From contig CM053154.1 in the NCBI GenBank assembly GCA_028571685.1, forward strand, positions 18,012,001-18,076,000: 64,000 nucleotides of DNA, in the 5' to 3' direction. Origin of the DNA: Heterohyrax brucei (lineage: Eukaryota > Chordata > Mammalia > Hyracoidea > Procaviidae). The number at the start of each line of letters is the position of its first letter. Position 1 is the stretch's first letter. The position numbers and the translations under genes are program-made. Below the pieces are notes generated by a model. That model was given only the letters and a program-made list of their open reading frames with translations, was not told the DNA's origin and did not search any database. Positions 32,124-43,466 of the stretch are shown piece after piece.

Positions 32124-32430
32124 AAATCATAACGAAGGTCCATTCTTCGGACATGAATGGACTGGACTTGGCAATGCAGAGTGACCATATATTGGATGTA
32201 CTTTATGGTTCTATGCAGCTATAGGGTATCATCCTGCTGACCTCTGGTTGGAGGAAGGAGAGTGGGTGGAGAGGAGGGGAAAGGAGACTGCTGGGAACAT
32301 GAGACATGTATGGAGCAGAGAGGAATACTGTGCTGTCACCGGGCAGGGAGAGCAGGAGAAGCTGCATATAGGTGGGCATATAAATTTATACGGCAATGTA
32401 CATTTTCACTCAGTCATATTAAAAAAAAAA
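32124..32430 (+). repeat. L1-type 3' tail repeat with poly(A)
   Basis: aaatcataacgaaggtccat, then tgtactttatggttctatgc, then an A15-type tail. Matches the copies at 1.9-2.27 and 63.06-63.29 kb. Confidence 0.75.
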
Positions 32431-32454
32431 AAAAGAGTTAAATCTGACCTATAA

Positions 32455-32605
32455 CGGCCTCCTATGTGTCAATGAGTTTTAAGGACTAATTCGCTGGAAG
32501 TAGACCATCAGGCCTTTCAAGGCATCTTTGGGGGGACTTGAGTCTTCAACCTTTCAGATACCAGTTAAATGTGTTAACCACTTCTACTATCCAAGGATTC
32601 CTATC
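32455..32605 (-). repeat. AfroSINE, diverged
   Basis: Antisense variant: cctcctatgtgtcaatgagt, then agataccagttaaatgtgtt. Low similarity to the consensus. Confidence 0.5.
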
Positions 32606-32639
32606 CTAGGTTAAACCCAAAACAATGAAGCAAAAGCAG

Positions 32640-32900
32640 ACACAGAAACTTGTGCACCAGTGTGCGCTGGAGTACTATGTGTATCAGCCAAAGGCAGAAG
32701 CAGAGGGAAAGAGAGACAAAAGGGGGTCCATGCATCCATACAATGGAATGCTACTCAGCTGTAAGAGAAATGAAGCCCCGACACATACTACCACATGGAT
32801 GAACCCTGAAAACATTGTGCTGAATGAAATATCAGTCACAAAATGACAAATACTGTATGGCTCTATTTAAAGGAAACAGGCAAATAACCAGCTTCCTGGT
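32640..32900 (+). mobile_element. LINE-1 ORF2 fragment
   Basis: catacaatggaatgctactc, then acatggatgaaccctgaaaa, then gaatgaaatatcagtcacaa, the typical L1 'tacaatggaatattactcagc' region. Confidence 0.8.
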
Positions 32901-32939
32901 TATCAAAGACAGGAGGAGGACGAGGTGGGGCTGTCTCTG

Positions 32940-33050
32940 TGGGGCTCTCTGTTTACATCCCATAGATGCACAGAACCATAAAGTGCACACATGATATGGT
33001 CACTCTGTGTTGCCAAGTCCAATCCACTCCTCTATTTTTACCTGAATAAA
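32940..33050 (-). repeat. L1-type 3' tail repeat, antisense fragment
   Basis: atagatgcacagaaccataa and gtccaatccactcctctatt match the antisense pieces at 44.28 and 57.65 kb. Confidence 0.6.
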
Positions 33051-33059
33051 GAAATGAAT

Positions 33060-33925
33060 GAGAGGGAAAAAAAAACCAAAACCTTTTCATTACAGTATAA
33101 CACTGTTTTCATGACAATCTGGAAAGGGAAAATGAAATCTGCTGTTTCAAATTATATCCGGCAATCTTTCATAGAGAATTACATATTAGGTTATTACCTG
33201 TAGCAAAACTTCAAGTCTTACAGCCAACTTTCACAAATGTAAAAATTAGTAAATATGACTGACTTTGGAAACAACAGAAATAACAAAATTAGGTCCAAAG
33301 TCAAGTTTAAGTAGCACACAGTAAGGATTTAAACTCCACCTCTGCCAGATAAGAGAAATCACATTGACACAGTAAGTACTTAGGTCATAAGGGCACCTCA
33401 CCTGCCACACCGTATTCAGGAATTTTCATTACAACACTCTGGGCAAGAAGACATCTCCACCTGTTTTATGACTAGAAACTTCCTATTTCCTTTCCACGCT
33501 GGGACAGCCCATGGAACTGCCTTCTTCTTTATACAGGGGCAGAGGTTCTTTTCCCAGCAGACTTATTCCTGTCACTGCCCTGTGACCACAGCCTTTTAAA
33601 CATCGCAGATGACCATCATGTGCTCTTTCAGTTCATCTGATGACAATGACTTCCAACTTCCTCACAATTCTGAACTTACTCCAGTTTGCCAGAAACCCCC
33701 ATCTCTACATGGCTCTCAGAAGAGCGCCCAACACACCAAATGTGCACCGACGCCCCGGGAGGACTCACCATGCTTCTGGCTTTGAAGCTACCTCCAAAGA
33801 AACACTAGGTTTTGGAGCAGCGAGACAGGTTTGCGGTAAATCTACATAACGCTGTCTACCATCTAAAAACTTCTGGATATTTTCATTTAAAATTATCATG
33901 CTACAGGGAGAAATGTGGGGTGCAT
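33060..33925. other. TDRD1 intron 1, unassigned part
   Basis: No recognised gene or repeat; a plus-strand ORF at 33640-33849 shows no family resemblance. Confidence 0.35.
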
Positions 33926-33929
33926 AACT

Positions 33930-34345
33930 TGAACTCTAGTAAAAAGACCAGACTTAATGGTCTCACAGAACGGAGGGCCCCTGGAGGACATGACCCCTGG
34001 ATCCTGTTAGCCCCAACCTGAGACCAGTCCAGAAGCCAACTCTTCAGACAAAGATTGAACTGGTCTACAAAACATAAAATGATACTGGTGAAGAGTGTCC
34101 TTCTTGGCTTAAGTTGATACAGGACACTAACTGGGCAGCTCCTGTCTGGAGAAGAGATGAGAAGAAAGGAGGAGATGGGAGCTTGTGAATGTACATGGGA
34201 AATTCAGGGTGGAAGGACAGAGTGTGCTGTCACAGTGCAGTGAGAACAGCTAGGGTCACATAACAGTGTAAGTTTTTGTATGCGAAACTGATTCAAATTG
34301 TAAAATTTCCCTTAAAGTACAATAAAAATAAATGAAAATAAAATT
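33930..34345 (+). repeat. Afrotherian L1 3' UTR with A-rich tail
   Basis: gaagccaactcttcagacaa, then acataaaatgatactggtga, then gggcagctcctgtctggaga, then acagtgtaagtttttgtatg and caataaaaataaa. I recall this layout as common at elephant L1 3' ends; subfamily not assigned. Confidence 0.6.
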
Positions 34346-34412
34346 AACAGCTACAGAAATCTTTTTTTTTTTTTTTTTTTTTGGCTTATAGTTCTGTCAA
34401 TTTTAACACTTT

Positions 34413-34690
34413 TATGTATGGGGGGGTAGTGGTAGTTTAGTAATACAATTCTTCCCTTCATTCCGAAGACCTGGGTCAATGCACCTCAGGTGTGCCTGTC
34501 AGTGAAGACGGGCATGTTGCTATGATGCTAGTGATGTTTCAGCAGAGATTCCAGACTAAGAGACTAGAAAGAAAGACCTGGCAATCTAACTTCTGAAAAA
34601 TCTGTGAAAGAAAACCTTATGGGTCATAACAGTCTGATGTTGCTGGGCAACTGGATAGTAGGTAACAACATCTTGTCTATCCATCCAACA
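34413..34690 (+). repeat. tRNA-Gly-headed SINE (second SINE family)
   Basis: Head gtggtagtttagtaatacaa, then cattccgaagacctgggtca resembles the A-box and B-box arms of tRNA-Gly (ggttcagtggtagaattctc type). The body tcagcagagattccagacta, aagaaagacctggcaatcta, then accttatgggtcataacagt is a non-tRNA region shared with RTE leader sequence at about 5.2 kb. Not a working tRNA gene: the stems are broken. Confidence 0.65.
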
Positions 34691-35474
34691 CAGTCAAGGA
34701 CACAGATCAAATCTAAAGCCTTCTGGGGTTGAATTTCAACATGGAAAAAAATACTTTTAAGAGTCTGGATTTCATATCTCTCTTTGACTTTATCCTGTAT
34801 CAACCACTGAGTATATTTTGAATTTTGAGGAGGGAAGCTCTATAACACAATGCCACAATTCCAACCTGGGGCTGCTGTCTTCTGGTACACAGGTATGCTG
34901 GCTGTCACTGCACAGTCATGATACCTCAATGGGCTAACCAGGCCCAGTTGAAGATAAGCTGTTATCCCCATATGCATTTCACTCTATTTTTTACATGCTA
35001 CTATTATGATAAATATTATAATAACCCCCAAAGCCACAGTAATTAGTTTGTATTTTCTTTGCTAATACAAGACATTAACTAGAAAGAATCCCACATTTCT
35101 TCATGTTAAAAGGATCCTCATGTTCTTCGAATCACTGATACAAGAAAAAAGCAGTGAACTAAAAGCAGCTCATTTATATACCTCTACAGGCAAAAATAAG
35201 GTTTTGGCTTTGCAGTCTTGTTTCACGCTTCGTGCTTTGACCTCATTAAGACTGGAAGCTTCGTTAAGCGCAGGCCCCCTCTTCTACTTGCTTCAAAAGT
35301 CCTACTCTCTCCCCTCCCTTTCTCCCATGGTTCTAGGTGCATCTCCAGATACCCTGCAAACCATCGAATAACCTTCTCCATTTCCTCCAGGAAAACAGAG
35401 TCTAACGTAAACCCAGACCAAACTAGCTAGAGGCAACCCACCCTAACACAAAAGGTCCCCTCTCCCCACACCCC

Positions 35475-35652
35475 AAAATCGAACCTGCTGTGGTCCAGTC
35501 AATTATGACTCACAGTGACCTACACAGGACAGGGCAGAACTAGTGGCCCATAGAGTCTTCTAAGCTGTAGTCTTTACTCCAGCATCCACACGGATTCGAA
35601 TCACTGCCCTTTCAGCCAAGCACTCAACCTCGGCGGAGCCAGGGCTCCTTAA
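35475..35652 (-). repeat. AfroSINE
   Basis: Antisense: gtccagtcaattatgactca, then gcccatagagtcttctaagc, then gagccagggctcctt. Confidence 0.85.
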
Positions 35653-36229
35653 GACGCCCCGTAGGAAAACACTCAGAGCTGCGGCCCTAGTGCAAGAAAA
35701 TCAAACTGCACCTAGCAAATGCTATGTCCGCTTCTCCACATCTAAGCGAAAGCCACGTCTTCTTCCTTTCCTATAGGAAGTAAGAGGCGTTTGAGGAAAA
35801 AAAACAAAAACAACTAGTATTAATACTGAAGACCACAACCTTGGCAAGTTCATTTTTGGGGGTCACGACAAGCATTTTCCACGTCCTCTGCTCCGCCTGC
35901 GGGCTCATGCCTCACTGCCTGCCTCTCCCGCCCCTCCTCTCCCTACAGACCCCCTCCCAGGACACCAAAACGCACATCTCAAGATCTCCTCTTCCTAAAC
36001 AAGGCTTTATCCAAGGTTCTCTCCAACATTCTATCCTCTCTCCACTTCCTGGTCATTTGGAGCGGCTCAACGCCCGACTTCAACGCCTGACCTCAACGTC
36101 CAGCGCCCAACGTCTGGCCCCCAACCACCAAAGCCTCTCAAGCCTTCACTCAGCCCCTCGCTCCTCCATGGACCTGGGCACTCTGACCTGGAAAGCAGGA
36201 AGAGGGTAGTTGACCCCAACCGGTCTCTG

Positions 36230-36430
36230 AAGTCGAGCCGTGGTGGCGCCTGCCCGGTGCCCGGGAGACCGCGATGCAAACGCACCCACTCGGCTCCGCT
36301 CACCTCGAAGAGCCCGCAGGCCGTCCTGACGCATGCGCAGTCGTCGCCCACGTGCGCTCTGCTCGCTCTTGCAGCTCACGTGCGCCCCTCACGTGCGCCC
36401 CGCTAGCAACCTGGGAAAGCTCCCAGCTGG
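36230..36430 (-). promoter_or_regulatory. TDRD1: TDRD1 CpG-rich promoter region with NRF1-like and triple CACGTG sites
   Basis: This short CpG-dense block contrasts with AT-rich surroundings. It contains GCATGCGCA (36331-36339, NRF1-like) and three CACGTG E-boxes at 36349-36354, 36377-36382 and 36390-36395. No convincing TATA box was seen. Known: many germline genes carry E-box and E2F sites through which the MGA/MAX-E2F6 complex (PRC1.6) and DNA methylation silence them in somatic cells. That this applies here is inference from the motifs. Confidence 0.6.
36304..36420 (-). other. TDRD1: TDRD1 putative non-coding exon 1 (5' end uncertain)
   Basis: On the minus strand a good donor (cttcgag then gtgagcgg) follows position 36304 inside the CpG-rich block upstream of the gene. 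The ATG exon at 26 kb begins with a clean acceptor and only six untranslated bases, so at least one upstream non-coding exon must exist, and this is the best candidate. The transcription start is not defined by sequence; the upper bound is a guess. Other 5' exons inside intron 1 cannot be excluded. Confidence 0.5.
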
Positions 36431-36439
36431 GGTTCCCGA

Positions 36440-36945
36440 CAGCTGCTGCTGCACTGGGGGTGGAACAGAGGCTGCTGACTGAAAAAGCTACTCTGCGGAA
36501 ACTTAACGTCCTTGCTGTTCTAGCTTTTTCCGGAAGGTTGTTCTGGAACAATCCGTGCGCCGATGTTGAGCACAAAGATGAAGGCTTTCATTCCAGGAAG
36601 GTTCATTAGGTGGCACTAACCATTTGCACGTTTTCCAAGTTAATCGATTCGCTGCCTCTGCCTGCTCTTGGAAGCTGAACGCTCGTGAAAATGCTTTTGT
36701 TGTTGTTTCTGTGAATTCAGGACACGTGGTTATTTGTTACTGAAAAAAGTGTGTTTTGAACGCATATTTAAAATGTTTTCAGCCTTTTCAGACACTGAGA
36801 ACAGTGATACGCTGTACCCCTATGCACCCAACGCCTGCTTTAATCATAAGTTTCGTGATCCAGCTTGTCTACATCTGTGCCATACGCATTTTTTCCCCAC
36901 CCCTATTGAAGCACATTCCAGATTTGTATCCTTGTTTTTTAAAAA
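36440..36945. other. Intergenic DNA upstream of TDRD1, nothing recognised
   Basis: Between the TDRD1 promoter and an old L1; no motif or gene recognised. Confidence 0.4.
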
Positions 36946-36949
36946 TAGA

Positions 36950-37830
36950 TTTTATTTTTTAGAACTATTTTAGATTTACAGAAAAATTGGAGAAGATGGT
37001 ACCGAGTTCCTATAAAAACCAAACCCCGTTTTCCCTCTTAATACATATGTCACAGTTAATAAATCAATACTAAGATACTGAGTTCCTTTAGATCTTTTTT
37101 TGGCTTTTACCTAATGTTCTTTTCTAAGATCTCAACCAGAATACATTACACTTAGTTGTCACGTCTATTTAGGCTCCTCTTGGATGTGGTAGTTTTCCAG
37201 ATGTTCCTTCCATTTAAGTACAGACACTTTGGAGGAGCATCGGTGAGGCATTTTGTAGGATACTCCATCCCTGGAAGTTGTCTGAAGGTTTCCTTATGGT
37301 GGGACTCAAATAATGGGTAGCTATGTGATCTTGCTCCCACTAACCCTCAATCATAGTCTTATAATGAGAAACATGTCAGACTAGACCACAGAGGTAAAGT
37401 GCCATTACCGGCACATCCTACCAAACATACATACCGTGAACGTGACTTACAACTGTGGATGTTCCTCTTGCTCACCTGGTTGAGGTAGTGTTTGTCAGGT
37501 TTCTCTACTGTAAAGTTGCTTTTTTTCTCTCCCTTTCCATACTGTATATTTTGGAAAGAAGTCATTATGTTCGGCCCACATGTAAAGAGTGAAGGGTGAA
37601 GTATTTATATAAATTATTGAGAATTCTTCTGTAAAGTATATTTCTGTATTCTTCTGATTTTATTATTCAGTCATTTATATCAGTACGGACTCATGGGTGA
37701 TTAGCTTTTACTTTGGATTATAAACCAATACTACTTTGTTCTGTTGCCCAAATTATTCCAGGTTCGACCACCGAGAACACTTTTACTTGACTCCATAAAA
37801 GCATTATGAGTTCATATTAAAGTTTCTAAA
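36950..37830 (+). mobile_element. Old mammalian LINE-1 3' fragment (L1M type)
   Basis: ttttagatttacagaaaaat, then aatacattacacttagttgt, then gaccacagaggtaaagtgcc, then gtagtgtttgtcaggtttct, then tttccatactgtatattttg. This order is typical of ancient L1M 3' ends found across placentals. Confidence 0.75.
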
Positions 37831-37899
37831 TTTAACTTGAGGATGGCAGTGTTTCTACTCCACTTGTTTTATTTTTTCTTTTATGCTGAAAATCATGGT

Positions 37900-38830
37900 T
37901 CCTACAGGGATTGATATTTATGTTTTATATTAGTATAATGCATGTGTGTCAGAGTTGTATCCTTTCAGCATACTTGTTCAATTTGTATGCTGAGCAAATA
38001 ATCCAAAAAATTGGACTGTATGAAGAAGAATGCCACATCAGGCTTGGAGAAAGGCTCATTAACAACCTGCAACCTGCAGATGACACAACTTTGTTTGCTG
38101 AAAGTGAAGAGGATTTGAAGCACTTACTGATGAAGATCAAAGACTACAGCCTTTGATACATATGCCTCAACACACACAAAAAATCCTCACAATTGGATCA
38201 AAATCAACATCATGACAAATGTAGAAAAGACTGAAAAGACTGAAGTCAAGAATTTAATTTTATTTGAATTTACAAATCAACGCCATTGGAAGCAGCACTG
38301 AAGAAATCAAATGAAGTGTTGCATCGGGCAAATTTGAGGCAAAAGGTCTGTTTACAGTGTTGAAATGCAAAGATGTCACTTCAAGGTCTTTTATGTGTAT
38401 CTGACCCAAGCCATATTATTTTCAATTGCAAAACCTGGGCAATGAATAAATAATACTGAAGAAAAACTGATGCTTTTGAATTATGGTGTTGGGAAAAAAT
38501 ATAGAATACAACATGGACTGCCAGAAAAATAGAACAAATCTTTTTTGGAAGAAGCACAGCTAGAATGCTCCTTAGAAGCAAGGTTGGTAAGAATTCATCT
38601 CTCATACTTTGGGTGTGTTAACAAGGGGGACCAGACCGTGGAGAAGGACATCATGTTTAGTACAGAGTCAGTGAAAAAAGAGGAGACCTAGGACATGGAT
38701 TGACACAGTGACTGCAACAATGGCCTTAAGTATAAATAACATCAATCGTGGGGATGGCAAAAGACCAGGTAGTGCTTCATTCTGTTGCACATAGAGTCAC
38801 TATGAGTCGGTACCATCTATGAATACATAC
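37900..38830 (+). mobile_element. RTE/BovB-type LINE, reverse transcriptase end and 3' tail
   Basis: Encodes [19 protein letters not shown], then INNLQPADDTTLFAESEED and LKHLLMKIKDYSL, the RTE reverse-transcriptase region around the catalytic Asp pair (here A-D-D in place of YADD, with P for Y). Further along, across frameshifts, is YFGCVNKGDQTVEKDIMF-like sequence. The end cacatagagtcactatgagt then cggtacc matches the AfroSINE tail. Dead copy. Confidence 0.85.
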
Positions 38831-38834
38831 ATAC

Positions 38835-39785
38835 ATAAATAACACCACCAATGTTGTGACCAACCCTATGTTTACCAAAACAGCTTAAGGTTTTCCTGGC
38901 TTTCTTAGAGTAAGTGGAGAAGCATCTCACTAGGATGTTTGGGAATGATTGTTTTAAAATCAAATCATTTCTTTGCTGTTATAGACACTTTAAGTGCAAA
39001 ACGTGTTTTAAGGCAGTACCTTCATTTAAGGAGGGAGGTGTTATTTCCCGTTGAAAGGGAAACAGGAACAGCGTTGCACAGCAATGAATTTTTTAGACTG
39101 ATTTTTTCCCCCCAGTAGTTAGTAAGGAAAGATGCTTAACAGCATCACAGGAAGTTTTATTTTACAAGCTCTTCGTTAAAGACTCCTCTCAGTGAACTAT
39201 TTTCACTTAAGAATTCTTAAACAAAGGAACGTCATTTTATCAGAGGTTTGCAAAACTTCCACAGGCTGAAACTGCTCACCTGACTTCTCCAAACCCAGTT
39301 GGGCAATCATAATGAACACACTTTTGTTGCTAATTACTGACCACTTCTCGCCTTGTCAAGCCCCATGCTGCCTGCTGGGACACCCAGGAGAGAGACGGCA
39401 CTCCCTTCCTCTAAAGTAGCACACAGCCCCGAGCCAGAGACAAACACAACAATTCATAACTAAACAATGGCAGTAGGTGGTACCCTGTAGACAGGAACCT
39501 GGTGTTATGGAAACCCTGAGAGCTGACTCCAGGGGATAAACTGTCAGAGAGGCAGGTAGGTTGCTTCTGCTGACTCCGCCCACATCAGGTGCCAGATTTG
39601 GAGATGTCAGAGTCAGGAAGTCACAATTTCGAATTCTCTTTTATTGCTTTGCGCCCCTGACGAATCTAAGGGCCAATATCCAATGACCGCTTCCTTCAGA
39701 AAGAAAAATCCAGCATAGGTCGGGGGGGGCGGTGGTGGCATGAGAGTCAGGCAAAGGCTAAGGACGGAAGAGTTAGTTCTGGGCT
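38835..39785. other. Intergenic DNA upstream of CCDC186, nothing recognised
   Basis: No repeat family or gene recognised; composition shifts to GC-rich near 39.7 kb at the CpG island. Confidence 0.4.
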
Positions 39786-39789
39786 GCAA

Positions 39790-40460
39790 GCAGTCGGTGC
39801 CCCGGGAGCGAAAGTCTCTGCGGGTGGCTGCGAGGCGGGGGCGGGGCGGAGCCGACCACGCCCACTGCAGGCAGGTTACCCCGAAGCTCAAGGTGCGCTC
39901 GCGTCACGCAGCCTGCGCGCTCTCATTGGCTCCTCTCAGAAGCCCCGCCCCCTCAGCTGTAGCAGGACCGGCTTCAGTGTCGCCGCCATCTTTGTTGATG
40001 TGTCAGCTCCGCAGGGGTCTGGGGCAGGCGCGGCACCGAGAGTGAAGTCCCTGGCCCGGTTCCGCACGTTTGACTTCCCTCCCCAACTCCCAGTCGGCTG
40101 GACTCCGCTATGGAGAAGTTGGCCCCTGAGCCGGAGCTCTAGCGGCCTCGTTAGGGTGCGGCCCGAGGCTGGGAGAAGTGCGGTGAGTGCCGGAGGGGTG
40201 ACCCGGGCGGACCCGGGAGTCGCCATCCAGGCGAGGCTGCCACCCTCTTTGCGCCGTCCGGCAGGTCCCGGGAGCTGGGCGAGCCGGCACCCCGACTGGC
40301 GTCTCTCCGCAGGAGACGAGTGCTGAGGGGACGGAGTTCTGAGCCCCTGGCTCTCCCGGTCTTGCACCCAGGGGTCCCGTGCCGGAGGCGGAGGCGGCCA
40401 GGAACGCGGCCCCGGGCGGGGACAGGAAGGGCCCGGGGGCTTTGAGGGCGACCGAATTGG
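39790..40460 (+). promoter_or_regulatory. CCDC186: CCDC186 CpG-island promoter
   Basis: About 670 bases of G+C- and CpG-rich sequence. Motifs seen: inverted CCAAT box (ATTGG 39925-39929), GC box (ccccgcccc about 39943-39951), and gccgccatcttt (about 39982-39993, the reverse complement of the YY1-type AAGATGGCGGC motif that marks many TATA-less start sites). No TATA box. The pattern fits a broad, housekeeping promoter pointing right. Confidence 0.7.
39950..40182 (+). other. CCDC186: CCDC186 putative non-coding exon 1
   Basis: A CpG-rich plus-strand segment ending in a strong donor (gaagtgcg then gtgagtgc from 40183). It lies just downstream of CCAAT and GC boxes and next to a YY1-like start-site motif. 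The coding part begins in exon 2 with only 61 untranslated bases after its acceptor, so an upstream leader exon is required. The exact 5' end is inferred. Confidence 0.6.
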
Positions 40461-40464
40461 GGCC

Positions 40465-41055
40465 GATCGCTTGGTCTGCAAGTGCAAAATACAGCCAAGC
40501 CACACCTGCTCGGATATTTTTTCACAGACTTGATGTATCTCTTTTTGTCTCCCAAGTTGACTGAGTGAATGTGTTACGTTTACTGTGGTGGCGACTTTTT
40601 GCCCCCATCAAATGCTTCCATTCTGTGACTTTAAGTTACTTAGAAACAATTCTTTGGCTTTGTGGATAAGGAGTAATAATTATGCTACTGATCTTTGGTT
40701 TTCGATTGCCGTTCCTCGTAAGGACATCAGGGCACCTTGGTTGATAAGGAAGGTAACTAGGATATTTGAAATTTGTGCCTCCACCAAATGTATAACCTCT
40801 TAGAGCCTCCATCTGCAGGTCCCAAAGAAACGATTCTGGGAGACAGTGCGGGTGTAGTTACTGTTTAGGTGTTCACATTTTAGTAAGGTCGGCTGATAAC
40901 TCAAATCTGGATTTTGTTTTGAGGAAAAAGGCCTGTATTTGGAATCAGAAAACCTGAAATCGAAGCTTTCACTTGATATGTCATGCAGTTTTCTTCTGTG
41001 TTAAAAGGGAATGGGATTACCTGTTTTATGGGGATTAGAAGAGAAACAAACAAAC
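40465..41055. other. CCDC186 intron 1, proximal part
   Basis: Unique-looking; no gene or repeat recognised. Confidence 0.4.
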
Positions 41056-41057
41056 AA

Positions 41058-41222
41058 ACAAAAACCCAAACCCACTGCCGTCAAGTCCATTCTGACTCAT
41101 AGAGACACTATAGAACAGAGTAGAAATTGCCCTGTAGAGTTTTCAAGGAGAGCCTGGTGGATTTGAACTTTCAACCTTTTAGTTAGCAGGCATAGCACTT
41201 AACCCACTACCAGGGTTTCCTT
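41058..41222 (-). repeat. AfroSINE
   Basis: Antisense: cccactgccgtcaagtccat, then gttttcaaggagagcctggt, then ctaccagggtttcc. Confidence 0.9.
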
Positions 41223-41234
41223 AGAAGAGATGTG

Positions 41235-41403
41235 TTGTTGTTATTAGGTGCTGTGGAGTTGGTTCTCACTCATAGGGACCTTAGAGGTCAGAGTAGAACC
41301 AACTGCCCCATAGAGTTTCCAAGGAACGCTTCGGAAATTTGAACTGCTGACCTCTTGGTCAGCACCCGTAGGACTTCACCCCTAAATCACCGGGGTTTCC
41401 TTA
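41235..41403 (-). repeat. AfroSINE
   Basis: Antisense, tandem to the previous copy: ggtgctgtggagttggttct, then agtttccaaggaacgcttcg, then aaatcaccggggtttcc. Confidence 0.9.
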
Positions 41404-41959
41404 GAAGACATAGGAATAAAAATAGCCAGTACCGTTCCGGCTTCTGGGCAGTCTTCTCCATGGATGTGCCATGTACACTTGGTGCCCAGCTTTTTTTTTT
41501 TTTTTTAATATTTTCCAAAATGATACACTGGGAGTTTTTGTAAGACAAATGTGCAGTAAGTCAGTGGAATAGTGTTGCCAGAGATGTGCTGGTAGTCATT
41601 CAAAAAATTTTTTCAGCCAAGTGTTCAGGTATGTATGGGAGGTGTAGCCTTCCTAGCAGCTGATTACAGCGTCATATTTGCAGCGTGTTGATCTTGTGGA
41701 AAAGATGAAGGTTCAAGAAACGTTGATAGTGAAAGTGGACTATCTCCTTGTGTATAAAGTGTACTGTTACCTGTACAGCTGTTCAATCAAGTCTCCCTTT
41801 ATCCTCCACTACACAAATACAAATAGAAAACAGTGATCCTGGGCCTAGGCTTTTTTCCTTCTTTTTCTCGTGGTCTGTTATAAATTCAATAAATGCATTT
41901 TTAAGTCTTAAAATAAGCCTGCCATGTAATAAGAATTAAAACTCTTTTTTACAGTAAAC

Positions 41960-42148
41960 GAGTCCTGTTGCATTTGGTAAGTGCTCAGTTGCTTACTGAA
42001 ACATAGCTGGTTTGCACCCCCAGCTGCTCTAAGAGAAAAAACTTGGTGATCTGCTTCCCTGTAGATTACAGCTTGGAAACCATATGGGCAGCCGTACTCT
42101 GTCCTGTGGGGTCACTATGAGTCAGAATGAATGCAAAGGCTTTTTGAG
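41960..42148 (+). repeat. AfroSINE, diverged
   Basis: cgagtcctgttgcatttggt, then ggaaaccatatgggcagccg, then gggtcactatgagtcagaat. Confidence 0.8.
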
Positions 42149-42149
42149 T

Positions 42150-43340
42150 ATAATACGGAAACATGTAAACAGTGACTAGAGAATTTTCCTAGTAATGAAT
42201 GCATGGATTGTGGGTATATTGATTTTGTCTGTTTTTATGACCTCATCTGATTCACAATAATTACATATAAGTGCAGAGCTTTCTTTAAACAGAGAAGCTC
42301 GCTGGCATTTCGGAGTCTTACTGTTTATAGCTAGCTTGAAAGGAGTGGCTAGTGTGTAGCACAGTGCCACTCTAACCTTTTAGTTCCTTCACCCATAAAC
42401 TTGAGTAACCTTTTGATGCTGTACAATGACGACTTGATTAGTGAGGGCTGCTTAGTGTATACAGTTTAAAAACATGTCTCTGCATTGCATGCTGACATCA
42501 TGGAATGAAGGGAAAACTGTGGTGTACTCACTTCTTAAAGAAGCAATGAGAGGTTGAAGCAGCCTTTTTAGAGATTCAGAAAATCATCTTCCCTGCAGCG
42601 AATAACTAGTTATCTCTAGTTTCCCAGACTTATGTAACAGATTTATGCTAAGGAATCCTTAACCTGAAGTTAGTTTCTTTTTTCTTTTTAATAGGTTTTA
42701 CTTTCTCTGTTATCTCTAGCTTTAAATAATTAAAGCTAATTCATGAATTTGTCAAACATGTCACTGGGTTTAAAATATAAATCTTATATTTAATATTTAT
42801 ATTAAGGGTAACAATGAGAACATAGAAATTTAAATCTATAAATAACCCCCTAATTTTATATTGCTCACACTTCTCCAATGAACTTTGTTTCCCATCTACT
42901 GAGATGTAAAAATTTTGCTTGTGCTAAGAAGTAAACAAAAGGAAAAATGTGGTTGCAAAAAGGGTGGTAGATACAAAGTGAAACTCGATCCCGCTGAGTG
43001 TATTTCTTATTAACTGTTTTTCTGCCACTAAGAGATATGAACTACTACAACATGTACTATAGGGAGGATGGTGTAATAAATGCTAAGAATTAATTTACTT
43101 CTTTGTTTTTCAAAAATTGTATTATACCAAATCAACTCTGTTCATGCCAAAAGTGGCTTCAAAATTTAAAAATTAACCAAAGCTCTTTAATATAAAAAGT
43201 CATGGAATTTGTTTAAAAATCTTGTCTCCCCATAGTTATTTATATTAAAGAAAAGGATCTTTGCTGGAAATTTTTTCCTGCTTTTTTCAGTTTTTAGATT
43301 TGAGAAAAAATTAGCTCAAATACTTTTCTATTTTCTTAGA
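42150..43340. other. CCDC186 intron 1, unassigned part
   Basis: AT-rich; nothing recognised. Confidence 0.35.
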
Positions 43341-43345
43341 CTCAT

Positions 43346-43466
43346 TAAAGTTCAATTGGTAAGGTCTAGACAAATCTTTGGAAACCCTGGTGGTGCAATA
43401 GTTAAGTACTACATCTGCTAACTGGAAGGTGAGCAGTTCAGATCTGCCAGGTGCTTCCTGGAAACT
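43346..43466 (+). repeat. Inverted duplication, left arm
   Basis: About 120 bases, comprising 34 bases of flank (ttcaattggtaaggtctaga onward) plus the head of the AfroSINE at 43380. It recurs inverted at 43761-43880. Confidence 0.85.

Noticed and set aside
34413..34490. tRNA-Gly gene
   Set aside because: A- and B-box-like words are present but the acceptor and anticodon stems do not pair, and the sequence continues into a SINE body.
37911..38156. 81-codon plus-strand ORF as a host gene
   Set aside because: It is RTE reverse transcriptase sequence (LFNLYAE, ADDTTL).
36304..40182. Single shared bidirectional promoter for TDRD1 and CCDC186
   Set aside because: The two CpG-rich starts are about 3.5 kb apart with transposons between them, too far for one bidirectional promoter.
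39936..40555. Overlapping minus-strand ORFs of 131-189 codons and plus-strand ORFs of about 100 codons in the CpG island
   Set aside because: Stops are rare in GC-rich DNA. The translations are Pro/Arg/Gly/Ser-rich in every frame, and the region is explained as the CCDC186 promoter and 5' exon.
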